Source: Micromonospora phytophila (GTDB lineage Bacteria; Actinomycetota; Actinomycetes; Mycobacteriales; Micromonosporaceae). Taken from it: a stretch of DNA of 64,000 bases. The stretch lies in NCBI RefSeq assembly GCF_023656545.1, contig NZ_JAMOKF010000001.1:1-64000 (forward strand), in the 5' to 3' direction. Positions 35,848-44,923 of this stretch are shown piece after piece (position 1 is the first letter of the stretch; the number at the start of each line of letters is the position of its first letter). A model generated the notes under the pieces. The model had not been told where the DNA came from and ran no database searches. It saw only the letters and a program-made list of their open reading frames with translations. The translations under genes and the position numbers were made by a program.

Positions 35848-36024
35848 CCGGTGGTCGCCAGGTGACAGCCGGAGGCGTTACTGCATGGCGGCACGGTACG
35901 GCGTTTCCGGGGCATGCCACGCAGGCACAGATTCGTAGCTCGCCGTGACGGCCGACGGACACGCCGGTCGGTTCGTGAGCCGGGTCGAGCCGCGGCCTCG
36001 ACCTCGTCGCTGTGGCGGAAGACC

Positions 36025-37557
36025 TCAGAAGAGCGCGGCGAGGAGCTTCGTCCGGGTGTCCGCGGGGTCGACCACGTCGTCGAGTTCGAAGCTCGCGGCG
36101 GCGGAGAGCGCCTTGCCGCGGGCGTAGGCGAGCGCCACCAGCTCGTCGTACCGGCGCTGGCGCTCGGCGTCGTCGGCGATGGCCGCCAGCTCCCGGCGGT
36201 GCGCCAGCCGCACCGCCCCCTCCAGACCCATCGCGCCGACCTCGGCGGTCGGCCAGGCGAGGGTGAGGCGGGACTCGTGGAAGCTTCCGCCGGCCATCGC
36301 CATGGCGCCGAGGCCGTACGCCTTACGCAGCACCACCGTCACCAGTGGGGTGCGCAGCGACGCGCCGGCAGTGAAGAGTTCCCCGACCGCCCGCACCAGC
36401 CCGGTTCGCTCCGCGTCCGGACCCACCATGATCCCCGGGGTGTCACAGAGGCTCACCAGGGGCAGGCCGAGGCGGTCGCAGAGCCGCAGGAAATGGGTCG
36501 CCTTGCCGGCGGCGGTGGCGTCGATCGCGCCGGCCCGGTGCAGCGGGTTGTTGGCGATCACGCCGATCGGATGCCCGTCGAGGCGGGCGAATGCGGTCAC
36601 CAGGGACCGACCGTGCCGCTCCCGGAGTTCGAGCATCGAATCCACGTCGAACAGCAGGCGCATGACCCCGCGTACGTCGTAGGCGCGGCGCCGGTTCTCC
36701 GGCATGACGCGGCGCAGGCGGCGCTGGTCCTCGTGGCTTCCGTTCACCGGTTGCCGGTTCGCGTAGCCGAGCACTAGCCGGGCCAGGCGCACGGCGTCGG
36801 CGTCGTCCGCCGCGCGGATGTCCACGGCGCCGCTGGCCAGGTGCACCTCGAGCGGGCCGACGTCCTGCGGTGCGACCGTGCCCAGCCCGGCCGCCTCCAC
36901 CATCGCCGGTCCGCCCATGCCGATGCTGGCGCCCGCGACGCCGATGGTGACGTCGCACGTGCCCAGCAGCGCCGCGTTGCCGGCGAAGCAGAAGCCGGCC
37001 GCGATCCCGACCCGCAGCGAGCGCAGCCGAGCCAGCGACGCGAAGGTCGTCAGCTCCAGGCCCGCCACGGTCGGATGGTCGGTGTCGCTGGGGCGGCCGC
37101 CGCCACCTTCGGTGAAGATGACGACGGGCAAGTCCTCCCGCGCGGCGATCTCGAAGAGCCGGTCGGTCTTGCGGTGACCGGTCAGCCCCTGGGTGCCGGC
37201 GAGCACGGTGTAGTCGTACGCGACCGCGCCGACGCGGGCACCGCCGACCCGGCCGACCCCGACGATCACGCCGTCGGCGGGGGTCGCCTCGGTGAGTTCC
37301 GCGAGCGGCCGGCGGGAGCGCTGCGCCGCCACGGCCAGGCCGCCGTACTCCAGCCAGGTGCCCTCGTCGAGCAGGTCGGCGAGGTTCTCCCGTACGGTGC
37401 GCCGCCCCGCCGCGTGTCGTCTCGCCGTCGCGTCGGCGCGGGCCGGGTCGAGCAGCCCGGCCCGGCGCTCCAGCACCTCGGCCAGCTCGGCCGGGACCGG
37501 GTCTCCGCCCGTGGGAACCTCCCCGGTGGACGGCTCGTCACCGCTCACGTCGCACAC
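36025..37557 (-). CDS. Acyl-CoA carboxylase carboxyltransferase (beta) subunit, 510 aa
   Basis: A crotonase-fold carboxyltransferase with both halves. The N-terminal half has VGAVAYDYTVLAGTQGLTGH, GGGGRPSD, and the oxyanion region CFAGNAALLGTCDVTIGVAG with IGMGGPAMVEAAGLG. The C-terminal half has GVIANNPLHRAGAIDATAAG, FLRLCDRLGLPLVSLCDTPG and VVLRKAYGLGAMAMAGGSF. It would transfer CO2 from carboxybiotin to an acyl-CoA such as propionyl-CoA. No biotin-carboxylase/carrier (alpha) subunit is in the window, so it must borrow one. GTG at 37557 is used; GTG at 37545 is also possible. It is divergent from the acyl-CoA ligase across operator 3. Confidence 0.83.
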   Translation of the reverse strand: MCDVSGDEPSTGEVPTGGDPVPAELAEVLERRAGLLDPARADATARRHAAGRRTVRENLADLLDEGTWLEYGGLAVAAQRSRRPLAELTEATPADGVIVGVGRVGGARVGAVAYDYTVLAGTQGLTGHRKTDRLFEIAAREDLPVVIFTEGGGGRPSDTDHPTVAGLELTTFASLARLRSLRVGIAAGFCFAGNAALLGTCDVTIGVAGASIGMGGPAMVEAAGLGTVAPQDVGPLEVHLASGAVDIRAADDADAVRLARLVLGYANRQPVNGSHEDQRRLRRVMPENRRRAYDVRGVMRLLFDVDSMLELRERHGRSLVTAFARLDGHPIGVIANNPLHRAGAIDATAAGKATHFLRLCDRLGLPLVSLCDTPGIMVGPDAERTGLVRAVGELFTAGASLRTPLVTVVLRKAYGLGAMAMAGGSFHESRLTLAWPTAEVGAMGLEGAVRLAHRRELAAIADDAERQRRYDELVALAYARGKALSAAASFELDDVVDPADTRTKLLAALF

Positions 37558-37724
37558 TCCCGTCGGCTCGCCTCATCGCGCGGGCCGACCGGATCGCCTG
37601 GCTGTCCCGAGAGTCCCGCGGCCGATGCAGGTACTCCACCTCGCGGGTTCGGTTCGAGGTCCCACACCTGTCTGCCCATTGACGCACATGCCGGCGGCTC
37701 GCTACCGTCGCCGGACGCAGAACA

Positions 37725-37740
37725 TACCGACTGGTCGGTA
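37725..37740. promoter_or_regulatory. TetR-type operator 3, between divergent genes
   Basis: TACCGACTGGTCGGTA is palindromic except for its central YR step and matches operators 1 and 2. It lies 168 bp before the carboxyltransferase start and 140 bp before the ligase start, so one bound dimer could control both. No clear -35/-10 pair could be fixed on either side. Confidence 0.78.
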
Positions 37741-37879
37741 CGGCGTCCAGTGAACGTGACCGAGTGAACGTGAGGAGCCCGGGGGAGCCTCGTCATTCCG
37801 TGATGTCCACGGGCGCGGGGCGTCGACCGGCTCTCACGTCGCCCGATGTACCGCGACTCGCCGCCACAGGAGGAGCAGC

Positions 37880-39412
37880 ATGAGCTTCAACCTCGCCACC
37901 ATCCTCCGGGAGCCCCGCCGGGAGCACCCGGACAAGCCGCTCTGCCACGTCAACGACCTGACCTTCAGCTACGCCCAGGTCGACGAACTCTCCGGGCGGG
38001 TGGCGGCCAGCCTGCTGCGGCTCGGCCTGCGCCGCGGCGACAAGGTGGCGGTGCAACTGCCCAACCTGCCGCAGTTCCTCTTCACGTACTTCGGCATCCT
38101 CAAGGCCGGGCTGGTGATGGTCCCGCTGAACCCGCTGCTGCGCGCCGGCGAGGTGGCCTACCACCTGGCGGACTCCGACACGAAGGTGTTCGTCACCTTC
38201 GAACTCTTCGCCGAGGAGGCGGCCAAGGCAGCCGCCGAGGTCGAGGGCGTGACGACGTACGTGGTGAACCTGCCGGGCAGCGACCGGCGGCCCGAGGGGA
38301 CCCGATCGTACGACGAGCTCTTCCGCGCCGAGGACACCGGTGACATCGAGCCGACCCAGTCCGACGACACCGCCGTGCTGCTCTACACCAGCGGCACGAC
38401 CGGCCAGCCCAAGGGCGCCGAGCTGACCCACTTCCAGCTCTACATGAACTGCACCGTCGGCGGCGAGCTGTTCGGCTTCGCCGAGGACGACATCGGCGTG
38501 GCCGTCCTGCCGCTGTTCCACGTGTTCGGGCTCTCCAGCGTGCTCAACGTCTCGGTCCGGTACGGCGGGACCATCGTGCTCGTGCCCCGCTTCGAGGTCG
38601 AGCCGGTGGTCGACGCCATCGAGCGGCACCGCTGCACGATCTTCGCCGGGGTTCCCACCATGTACTTCGCGCTGCTGCAGGCCGACCTCACCGGCCGGGA
38701 CCTCTCGTCGCTGCGGGTCGGTGTCTCCGGCGGCGCGGCGATCCCCGGCGAGGTCGTCCGGGCCTTCGAGGAGAAGTTCCCCGGAGTGGTGATCCTCGAG
38801 GGCTACGGCCTCTCCGAGACGGCCAGCACGACGACCTTCAACATCAGCGCCGAGCAGCGCAAGGTGCTCTCCATCGGCAAGCCGATCTGGGGCGTGGAGA
38901 CCCGCATCGTCGACGATCTCGACCGGCCGCTGCCGCCCGGGCCCGAGCACGTCGGCGAGATCGTCGTGCGCGGACACAACGTCATGAAGGGCTACTACCA
39001 GAACCCCGAGGCGACCGCGGGGGCGTTCCGCGGCGGCTGGTTCCACACCGGAGACCTGGCGTACGCCGACGAGGACGGTTACCTCTTCATCGTCGACCGC
39101 AAAAAGGACCTGATCATCCGCGGTGGCTACAACGTCTACCCCCGTGAGGTCGAGGAGGTCCTGTACGCCCACCCGGCGGTCGCCGAGGCCGCGGTGATCG
39201 GGCGTCCCGACGACAAACTCGGCGAGGAGGTCGTGGCGGTGCTCAGCGTCAAGCCCGACGCCGAGGTGACGCCCGACGACCTGGTCGCCTACTGCAAGGA
39301 GCAGCTGGCGGCGTACAAGTACCCCCGGCAGGTCCGCATCGTCGAGGAACTGCCGAAGGGCCCGACCGGCAAGCTCCTCAAGCGCGAGATCAAGAAAGAG
39401 CTGTACGGATGA
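37880..39412 (+). CDS. AMP-dependent acyl-CoA synthetase/ligase, 510 aa
   Basis: An ANL-superfamily ligase with the P-loop-like LLYTSGTTGQPKGAELTH, LPLFHVFGLSSVLN, VILEGYGLSETAS, the hinge region GDLAYADEDGYLFIVDRKKD, and the catalytic lysine in PKGPTGKLLKREIK. It would activate a carboxylate to its acyl-AMP and then CoA thioester. The length and the short N-terminus fit fatty- or aromatic-acid ligases. The GGAGGAGC site precedes ATG 37880. Together with operator 3 and the downstream importer, it marks substrate activation as the entry step of the pathway. Confidence 0.9.
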   Translation: MSFNLATILREPRREHPDKPLCHVNDLTFSYAQVDELSGRVAASLLRLGLRRGDKVAVQLPNLPQFLFTYFGILKAGLVMVPLNPLLRAGEVAYHLADSDTKVFVTFELFAEEAAKAAAEVEGVTTYVVNLPGSDRRPEGTRSYDELFRAEDTGDIEPTQSDDTAVLLYTSGTTGQPKGAELTHFQLYMNCTVGGELFGFAEDDIGVAVLPLFHVFGLSSVLNVSVRYGGTIVLVPRFEVEPVVDAIERHRCTIFAGVPTMYFALLQADLTGRDLSSLRVGVSGGAAIPGEVVRAFEEKFPGVVILEGYGLSETASTTTFNISAEQRKVLSIGKPIWGVETRIVDDLDRPLPPGPEHVGEIVVRGHNVMKGYYQNPEATAGAFRGGWFHTGDLAYADEDGYLFIVDRKKDLIIRGGYNVYPREVEEVLYAHPAVAEAAVIGRPDDKLGEEVVAVLSVKPDAEVTPDDLVAYCKEQLAAYKYPRQVRIVEELPKGPTGKLLKREIKKELYG

Positions 39413-39644
39413 CGCGGACACGGCACGCGTCCCGTCAACCCCCGTGAGGGCCCACTGCCAATCCCGCATCTCGTGTGCAGCAACCGCCGGTCGGGGTGGT
39501 GCGGTGACCGCGGCCGGTCCGCCCCTCCGGCGAGGAGCCCAACCGGCGCCACCGGACCACCATCTGCCCCGCCCAGCGTGACTGTCCTTCGCCCGATCCC
39601 ATACCGCGCGTTCTCCCGACGCCGCGTCCTCTTCAGAGGTGAAG

Positions 39645-40490
39645 ATGAGCCACCCACCATCCGGCACCCCCGGTGACGGCATCAACCTGGCGCTGCACCA
39701 CGTCGGCGTGCGCTTCGGCGGGCTCGTCGCGCTCGACGACGTCTCCCTGCGGGTACCCGCCGGCCGGATCGTCGGCGTGATCGGCCCCAACGGCGCCGGG
39801 AAGACGACGTTGTTCAACGTGGTCTGCGGCTTCGTCGCGCCGACCAGCGGATCGCTCACCCTGGACGGCCGACCGTTCCGGCCGCGCCCGCACCGGTTGA
39901 CCCGTTTCGGCATCGCCCGCACGCTCCAGAGCGTCGGCCTGTTCCCGGGCCTCACCGTCCTGGAGAACGTGATGGCCGGCGCGAGCCACGCCGCCCGCGC
40001 CGGCTTCGCCGCGGCCCTGTTCGGCCTCCCGAGGAGTGACCGCGACGAACGGCGGCTGCGGGAACGGGCCCTGGACCTGCTGGCCGAGCTGGGCGTCGCG
40101 CAGCACGCCGCCGCGGCCCCCGCCACCCTGCCGTACGCCGTGCGCAAACGCGTCGCCCTGGCCCGCGCCCTGATCGCCCGACCTCGCCTGCTCCTGCTCG
40201 ACGAACCGGCCGGTGGGCTGGGCGCCGACGACATCGCCGAGCTCGGTGAGCTCATCACCGCGCTGCCGCGCCGCGCGGACGGCGCGTGCTCGATCATGCT
40301 CGTCGAGCACCACATGGACCTCGTCATGTCCGTCTGCGACGAGATCGTGGTGCTCGACTTCGGCAAGGTCATCGCCGCCGGGCCGCCCGGTCACGTGCGC
40401 GACGACCCGAAGGTGACCGAGGCCTATCTCGGCGCCGACGTCCCGGTCGAGGTGGCCGGGACCGCGCCGAGCCGGGGGGCCGGGTCATGA
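39645..40490 (+). CDS. livG: Branched-chain-type ABC transporter ATP-binding protein LivG, 281 aa
   Basis: Walker A is GPNGAGKTTLF, Walker B LLLLDEPAGGLG, and the H-loop lies in MLVEHHMDLVM. In place of the usual LSGGQ signature it reads TLPYAVRKRVALARALIA, close to the LPYGxQR form of LivG proteins. The FGGLVALDDVSL start and long internal insert also fit LivG. ATG at 39645 with AGAGGTG upstream was preferred to GTG at 39639. First gene of a five-gene importer operon; it lies 230 bp after the ligase gene without an operator of its own. Confidence 0.88.
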   Translation: MSHPPSGTPGDGINLALHHVGVRFGGLVALDDVSLRVPAGRIVGVIGPNGAGKTTLFNVVCGFVAPTSGSLTLDGRPFRPRPHRLTRFGIARTLQSVGLFPGLTVLENVMAGASHAARAGFAAALFGLPRSDRDERRLRERALDLLAELGVAQHAAAAPATLPYAVRKRVALARALIARPRLLLLDEPAGGLGADDIAELGELITALPRRADGACSIMLVEHHMDLVMSVCDEIVVLDFGKVIAAGPPGHVRDDPKVTEAYLGADVPVEVAGTAPSRGAGS

Positions 40491-41209
40491 GCGCCGAACC
40501 CATCCTTCAGGTCGACGGGCTCAGCGCCGGCTACGGCGCGGTGCCGGTACTGCGGGAGGTCACGCTCAGCGTGCCTACCGGGACCATCGCCGCCGTGCTC
40601 GGGGCCAACGGCGCCGGCAAGACCACCCTGCTGCGCACGCTCTCCGGCCTGCTCCGACCCACCGGCGGCCGGGTCCTCTTCGACGGCGCCGACCTGCGCG
40701 TCGTCCGCGTCGAAGGCCTCGTGCGGCGCGGCCTGGCACACGTGCCCGAGGGGCGCGGCATCGTCGCCGAACTGACCGTCGACGAGAACCTGCGCCTCGG
40801 CGGGCTGTGGCGCCGGGACCGGGCCGACGCCCGGCGGGCGCAGGACGAGGTGTACCAGCTTTTCGAGCCACTGGCCCGGCGGCGCCGGCACGCGGGGCAC
40901 CAGCTCTCTGGCGGAGAGCGGCAGATGCTCGCCCTCGGGCGGGCGCTGATCGGGCGCCCGAGGCTGCTGCTGCTCGACGAGCCGTCGCTCGGGCTCGCCC
41001 CCCGGGTGACCGCGCAGATCATGGCGCTGCTGCGTCAACTCTGCGACAGCAAGGGGCTGACCGTTCTGCTCGTCGAGCAGAACGTGCGCAGCGCCCTCTC
41101 CGTCGCCGACCAGGGGGTCGTCATGTCCCTGGGCCGGGTCGTCATGGCCACCGGGGCGGCGCAGTTGCGCGACGACGAGAAGCTCCGTCACGCGTACCTC
41201 GGGTTCTGA
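40487..41209 (+). CDS. livF: Branched-chain-type ABC transporter ATP-binding protein LivF, 240 aa
   Basis: Walker A is GANGAGKTTLL, the signature is HQLSGGERQMLALGRAL, Walker B is LLLLDEPSLGLAP and the H-like switch region is LLVEQNV. The LAHVPEGRGIVAELTVDENL segment is diagnostic of LivF. ATG at 40487 overlaps the livG stop by four bases, so the two ATPases are translationally coupled. It energises the permeases encoded next. Confidence 0.92.
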   Translation: MSAEPILQVDGLSAGYGAVPVLREVTLSVPTGTIAAVLGANGAGKTTLLRTLSGLLRPTGGRVLFDGADLRVVRVEGLVRRGLAHVPEGRGIVAELTVDENLRLGGLWRRDRADARRAQDEVYQLFEPLARRRRHAGHQLSGGERQMLALGRALIGRPRLLLLDEPSLGLAPRVTAQIMALLRQLCDSKGLTVLLVEQNVRSALSVADQGVVMSLGRVVMATGAAQLRDDEKLRHAYLGF

Positions 41210-41237
41210 CAAGCCCCTTTTAGGAAGGATTCCGCGG

Positions 41238-42116
41238 TTGGACCGGTTCTTGTTCCTCACCTTCGACGGCCTGTCCACCGGCGCCGTCTACGCGGCGTTC
41301 GCCCTCGCCCTGGTGCTCATCTGGCGGGCGGCACGCCTGGTCAACTTCGCGCAGGGTGCGATGGCGGTCGCAACAACCTACGTCGGCTACACCGTCGTCT
41401 CCGGGACCGGCTCGTACTGGCTGGGCCTCGGCGTGGCCGTCCTGGCCGGTCTGGCCCTGGGTGCGCTCGTGGAACGGGTGCTGATGCGTTTCGTCGGGCA
41501 CGCCAATCCGCTGGGCGAGGTCATCGTCGCCCTCGGCCTGGTGCTGCTGATCCAGGCGGTGCTCGGCATGGTCTTCGGCAACGAGTACCGGCCGGCGACC
41601 GTACCGTTCGACACCGACGCCCTCTCGGTCGGCGGGATCACCGCCGTCTCCCCGTACGACCTGTGGGTGTTCGGTGCGGTCATGGTGGTCGTGGTGCTGC
41701 TCGCGCTGCTGTTCACCCGGACGTCGATCGGCCTGCGGATGCGGGCGTCCGCCTTCGCGCCCGAGGTGTCCCGGCTACTCGGCGTCAACGTGGGACGCAT
41801 GCTCACGGTGGGCTGGGCCCTGGCCGCCGCGGTCGGCGCCCTCGCCGGGATGCTGGTCATCCCCACCGGGCTGGGACTGCACCCGCACGCGATGGACATG
41901 GTCTTCGTCGTCGCGTTCACCGCCGCCGTGGTCGGGGGCCTGGACAGTCCGGCCGGGGCCGTGGTCGGCGGGCTGCTGGTCGGTCTGATCCTGTCCTACG
42001 TCACCGGCTACCTCGGCCCCGACACCACACCGCTGGCCGTCCTCGTTCTGCTGCTGGCAGTCCTCCTGGTCCGCCCCGGTGGCCTCTTCTCCAGCGTGAA
42101 AGCGAGGCACGTGTGA
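41238..42116 (+). CDS. livH: Branched-chain-type ABC permease LivH, 292 aa
   Basis: An integral membrane protein with about eight helices and the LivH hallmark sequences LSTGAVYAAFALALVLIWRA, NFAQGAMAV near the N-terminus, and late VVGGLDSPAGAVVGGLLVGL. The start is TTG at 41238 with GGAAGGA upstream; no ATG or GTG fits. It follows livF by 28 bp and overlaps livM by four bases. Confidence 0.88.
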   Translation: MDRFLFLTFDGLSTGAVYAAFALALVLIWRAARLVNFAQGAMAVATTYVGYTVVSGTGSYWLGLGVAVLAGLALGALVERVLMRFVGHANPLGEVIVALGLVLLIQAVLGMVFGNEYRPATVPFDTDALSVGGITAVSPYDLWVFGAVMVVVVLLALLFTRTSIGLRMRASAFAPEVSRLLGVNVGRMLTVGWALAAAVGALAGMLVIPTGLGLHPHAMDMVFVVAFTAAVVGGLDSPAGAVVGGLLVGLILSYVTGYLGPDTTPLAVLVLLLAVLLVRPGGLFSSVKARHV

Positions 42117-43246
42117 CCGCCACTCGGACCGGCCTGTCCACCGCAGATCGGCAGCCCACCCGGCCGTCGCCGCTACGCCGGTTGCTGCCCGGCCCGCCGG
42201 GGAGCCCCGGCCCGGGTGACTCCGCCCTGCTACGCCACCTGATCCTGGCCGGGCTCGCGGGCACCATCGTCGTGCTCGTGACCAACCAGCTCGAGCCGTA
42301 CCAGAACCTCCAGGTGGCCCGGGTCTGCGCGTTCCTCTGCGTGACGGCCGGCTACACCGTGCTGGTCGGGCTCAACGGCCAGCTCTCCCTTGGGCACGGG
42401 GCGCTGATGGCGACCGGCGCGTACACCGTGGCGCTGACCCAGCAGGCCTTCGACGAACGGGCGGTGCAGGGCCGGTGGATCCTGCCGCTGTCGCTGCTGC
42501 TCGCCGTCGCGGTGACCGCGGTGGTGGGCCTGGTCATCGGGTTGGCCGCCGCCCGGCTGCGCGGGCCCTACCTGGCCGGTGTCACGCTCGCCGTCGCGAC
42601 GCTGGTCCCGGCGATCACGACGATCTTCACCGAGGTCTTCAACGGGGAGCAGGGGTTGCGCTTCCCGTCGGAGACGCCGCCGGCGTTCCTCGGCGCGTAC
42701 TTCCAGCCCGAGCGTTGGCTGGCCTGGATCGCGCTGGCCGCCGCGTTGCTGACGATGCTGCTCATGGCGAACCTGGTGCGCAGCCGGTTCGGCCGCTCGC
42801 TGCGGGCCGTCCGCGACGACGAGGTGGCCGCCGGGCTCTGCGGCATCCACGTCGCCGGTAGTCAGGTGCTCGCCTTCGTGGTGAGCGCCGCCTGCGCCGG
42901 CCTCGGCGGCGGCGTGTACGCCGTGCTGACGGCGACCGTCGCCCCGGGCAAGTTCGCGCTCGACCTCTCGCTGTTCCTGCTGATGGCCATCGTGATCGGG
43001 GGCCTGGGCAGCCTCGCCGGCGCGGTCTGGGGGGCGATCCTGCTGGTGGCGCTGCAGGAACTGCCGAGCCTGATCACCGAGACCTTCACCCTGCCCTCGG
43101 ACCTGGCCCAGCGGCTGGAGGGCAACCTCGCCCTGGCCGTGTTCGGGCTGATCCTCATCGTCGTCATGATCGTGGCTCCCGCCGGCCTGCAGGGCGCTGC
43201 CCGCTCCCTGGCCGCGCGGCTCCGGCGACGAGCCTCCAGCCGCTGA
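42113..43246 (+). CDS. livM: Branched-chain-type ABC permease LivM, 377 aa
   Basis: After a Pro-rich cytoplasmic N-terminus (~40 residues) come about nine to ten helices with LivM motifs: GLNGQLSLGHGALMATGAYT, AARLRGPYLAGVTLAVATLV, RSLRAVRDDEVAAGLCGIHV and IGGLGSLAGAVWGAILLVAL. GTG at 42113 overlaps the livH stop (GTGA), giving tight coupling. It forms the translocation channel with LivH. Confidence 0.87.
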   Translation: MTATRTGLSTADRQPTRPSPLRRLLPGPPGSPGPGDSALLRHLILAGLAGTIVVLVTNQLEPYQNLQVARVCAFLCVTAGYTVLVGLNGQLSLGHGALMATGAYTVALTQQAFDERAVQGRWILPLSLLLAVAVTAVVGLVIGLAAARLRGPYLAGVTLAVATLVPAITTIFTEVFNGEQGLRFPSETPPAFLGAYFQPERWLAWIALAAALLTMLLMANLVRSRFGRSLRAVRDDEVAAGLCGIHVAGSQVLAFVVSAACAGLGGGVYAVLTATVAPGKFALDLSLFLLMAIVIGGLGSLAGAVWGAILLVALQELPSLITETFTLPSDLAQRLEGNLALAVFGLILIVVMIVAPAGLQGAARSLAARLRRRASSR

Positions 43247-43294
43247 GCCACCGGTTGCACCCACCCCGACCACCTCGCACAGGACAGGAGAACC

Positions 43295-44566
43295 ATGTAT
43301 TTCACCGCACGGCGCGGCCTAGCTGCTGCCACCGGCCTCGCGCTGCTTGTCGGCGCTTCGGCCTGCGCCAACGACGCCCAGCGGGCGGCCGAGAACGTCC
43401 CCGGTGTCACCGACAGCGAGATCGTGATCGGCACCCACCAACCGCTCACCGGCCCGGCCGCTCCCGGGTACTCCCGAATCTCCGCCGCCACCAAGGCGTA
43501 CTTCGAGCACGTCAACAGCAAGGGCGGGGTGAACGGCCGGAAGATCGTCTACAGGGTGATGGACGACGGCTACAACCCTGCGAACACCGAGAACGTCGTC
43601 CGCAAGCTCGTCCTCGACGACAAGGTCTTCGCGCTCCTCGGCGGCCTGGGCACCCCCACCCACACCAACGTGCTGGAGTTCGTCAAGGCCCAGAAGGTGC
43701 CGGACCTCTTCGTCTCCTCCGGCAGCCGCGCCTGGAACCAGCCCGACAGGTACCCGACCACCTTTGGCTGGCAGCCGGACTACACGGTGGAGGGCAAGAT
43801 CCTGGCCACGTTCGTGAAGAAGGAGTTCCCGAGCCGGAAGGTGTGCCACTTCGGGCAGAACGACGACTTCGGGCGCGACTCCCTCGCCGGCGTGGAGAAG
43901 ATCCTCGGGCCGGTGGCGGCCAAGCAGACCTACACCACCACGAACCAGCAGGTCGGCCCGGCGATCGGCGCCCTGAAGGCAGCCGGCTGCGAGGTGGTCA
44001 TCTCCGCGACCATTCCCGGCTTCACCGCGCTCGCCATGGGCCAGGCCGCCGCCCAGGGGTTCAAGGCTCAGTGGATCGTGTCCAACGTGGGCGCCGACTA
44101 CACCACACTGTCGAAGCAGCTCGGCGACAAGAAGGTGATCCTGGAGGGCATGATCGCCGACAACTACCTGCCGATGGCCGGCGACGCGAACGACCCGTGG
44201 ATCCGGGCGTTCCGGAAGATCCACGAGCACTACAACGCTGCCAACCCGCTCGACGGCAACGCCATCTACGGCTACTCGATGGCGTATACGTTCGTGCAGT
44301 CGCTGCTCACAGCCGGCACGGACCTCACCCGCGAGAAGCTGGTCGAGGCGGTGCAGAAGGACGGCTTCCGGGGGCCCGGCCTGACCCCGTTCCGGTACAG
44401 CAAGTTCGTCCACGCCGGCTACAGCGGCGTGCGGCTGACCAAGGTGCAGAACGGAGTGCAGGCCTACTTCGGTCCGACCTACATGACGGACGACGGCGAG
44501 GACCAGGTCAGGGAGTTCCCCGAGCCGCCGGTCGCACCGCCGGCCGACGCCATTCCGACATCCTGA
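43295..44566 (+). CDS. livK: ABC transporter substrate-binding lipoprotein, LivK/HBA type, 423 aa
   Basis: The signal peptide ends in a lipobox (LLVGASAC, lipidated C24), so the protein is anchored outside the membrane. The mature part is a type I periplasmic binding fold: SEIVIGTHQPLTGPAAPGYS, YFEHVNSKGGVNGRKIVYRV, QNDDFGRDSLAGVEKILG, and a PAIGALKAAGCEVVISA segment. The family carries amino acids, urea and also aromatic or acyl substrates, so the ligand may be the acid activated by the upstream ligase. ATG at 43295 has an AGGAGAA site. A strong hairpin after the gene ends the operon. Confidence 0.88.
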   Translation: MYFTARRGLAAATGLALLVGASACANDAQRAAENVPGVTDSEIVIGTHQPLTGPAAPGYSRISAATKAYFEHVNSKGGVNGRKIVYRVMDDGYNPANTENVVRKLVLDDKVFALLGGLGTPTHTNVLEFVKAQKVPDLFVSSGSRAWNQPDRYPTTFGWQPDYTVEGKILATFVKKEFPSRKVCHFGQNDDFGRDSLAGVEKILGPVAAKQTYTTTNQQVGPAIGALKAAGCEVVISATIPGFTALAMGQAAAQGFKAQWIVSNVGADYTTLSKQLGDKKVILEGMIADNYLPMAGDANDPWIRAFRKIHEHYNAANPLDGNAIYGYSMAYTFVQSLLTAGTDLTREKLVEAVQKDGFRGPGLTPFRYSKFVHAGYSGVRLTKVQNGVQAYFGPTYMTDDGEDQVREFPEPPVAPPADAIPTS

Positions 44567-44603
44567 CCCCGACCGTCGGTCGCCAGGCCGGCGGAGCGAC
44601 CGG

Positions 44604-44635
44604 AACGGGCCGCCACGGCGCTGTGGCGGCCCGTT
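44604..44635 (+). terminator. Strong terminator hairpin after the ABC importer operon
   Basis: AACGGGCCGCCAC (44604-44616), loop GGCGCT, GTGGCGGCCCGTT (44623-44635) form a perfect 13-bp stem followed by TCCGTT. It starts 37 bp after the binding-protein stop. Confidence 0.8.
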
Positions 44636-44727
44636 TCCGTTGACGCTGCGCACATGCTGAGGCTCAGGAAGCCTCGTCGCCGGTCCCTCCGCGTCGCCCA
44701 GGAGCCGAGCCGGCGGCTTCAGAAGAT

Positions 44728-44862
44728 CGGGCTGGGCGCTCGGTGTCGCCCAGCCGACACTGCCGCAGTCGGTGCGCGCGCTCGAAGGCGAACTCGGCGT
44801 CGACCTGTTCCACCGAGTCGCACACGGGTTGGTGCTGTCCTGCGCCGGCATCGGCAGGTTCG
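44728..44862 (+). pseudogene. Remnant of a LysR-type helix-turn-helix
   Basis: Between the terminator and the TetR gene the plus strand codes for a truncated LysR N-terminus: ALGVAQPTLPQSVRALEGEL, then GVDLFHRVAHGLVLSCAG. This is the second half of the wing-helix and the start of the linker. No first helix, start codon or effector domain remains. The TetR gene starts 60 bp later, so recombination has removed most of the LysR gene. Confidence 0.6.
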
Positions 44863-44923
44863 GCCCCGGCGCCGCCGGGCCGGGATGCCGCGACCGTCGG
44901 TCGTCGGCCCTACGCTGGACGCC

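Noticed and set aside
34041-35948. A 635-codon plus-strand frame overlapping the molybdopterin and tetR genes
   Set aside because: It is the +1 shadow of two confident genes, with extreme Arg/Ala/Pro content.
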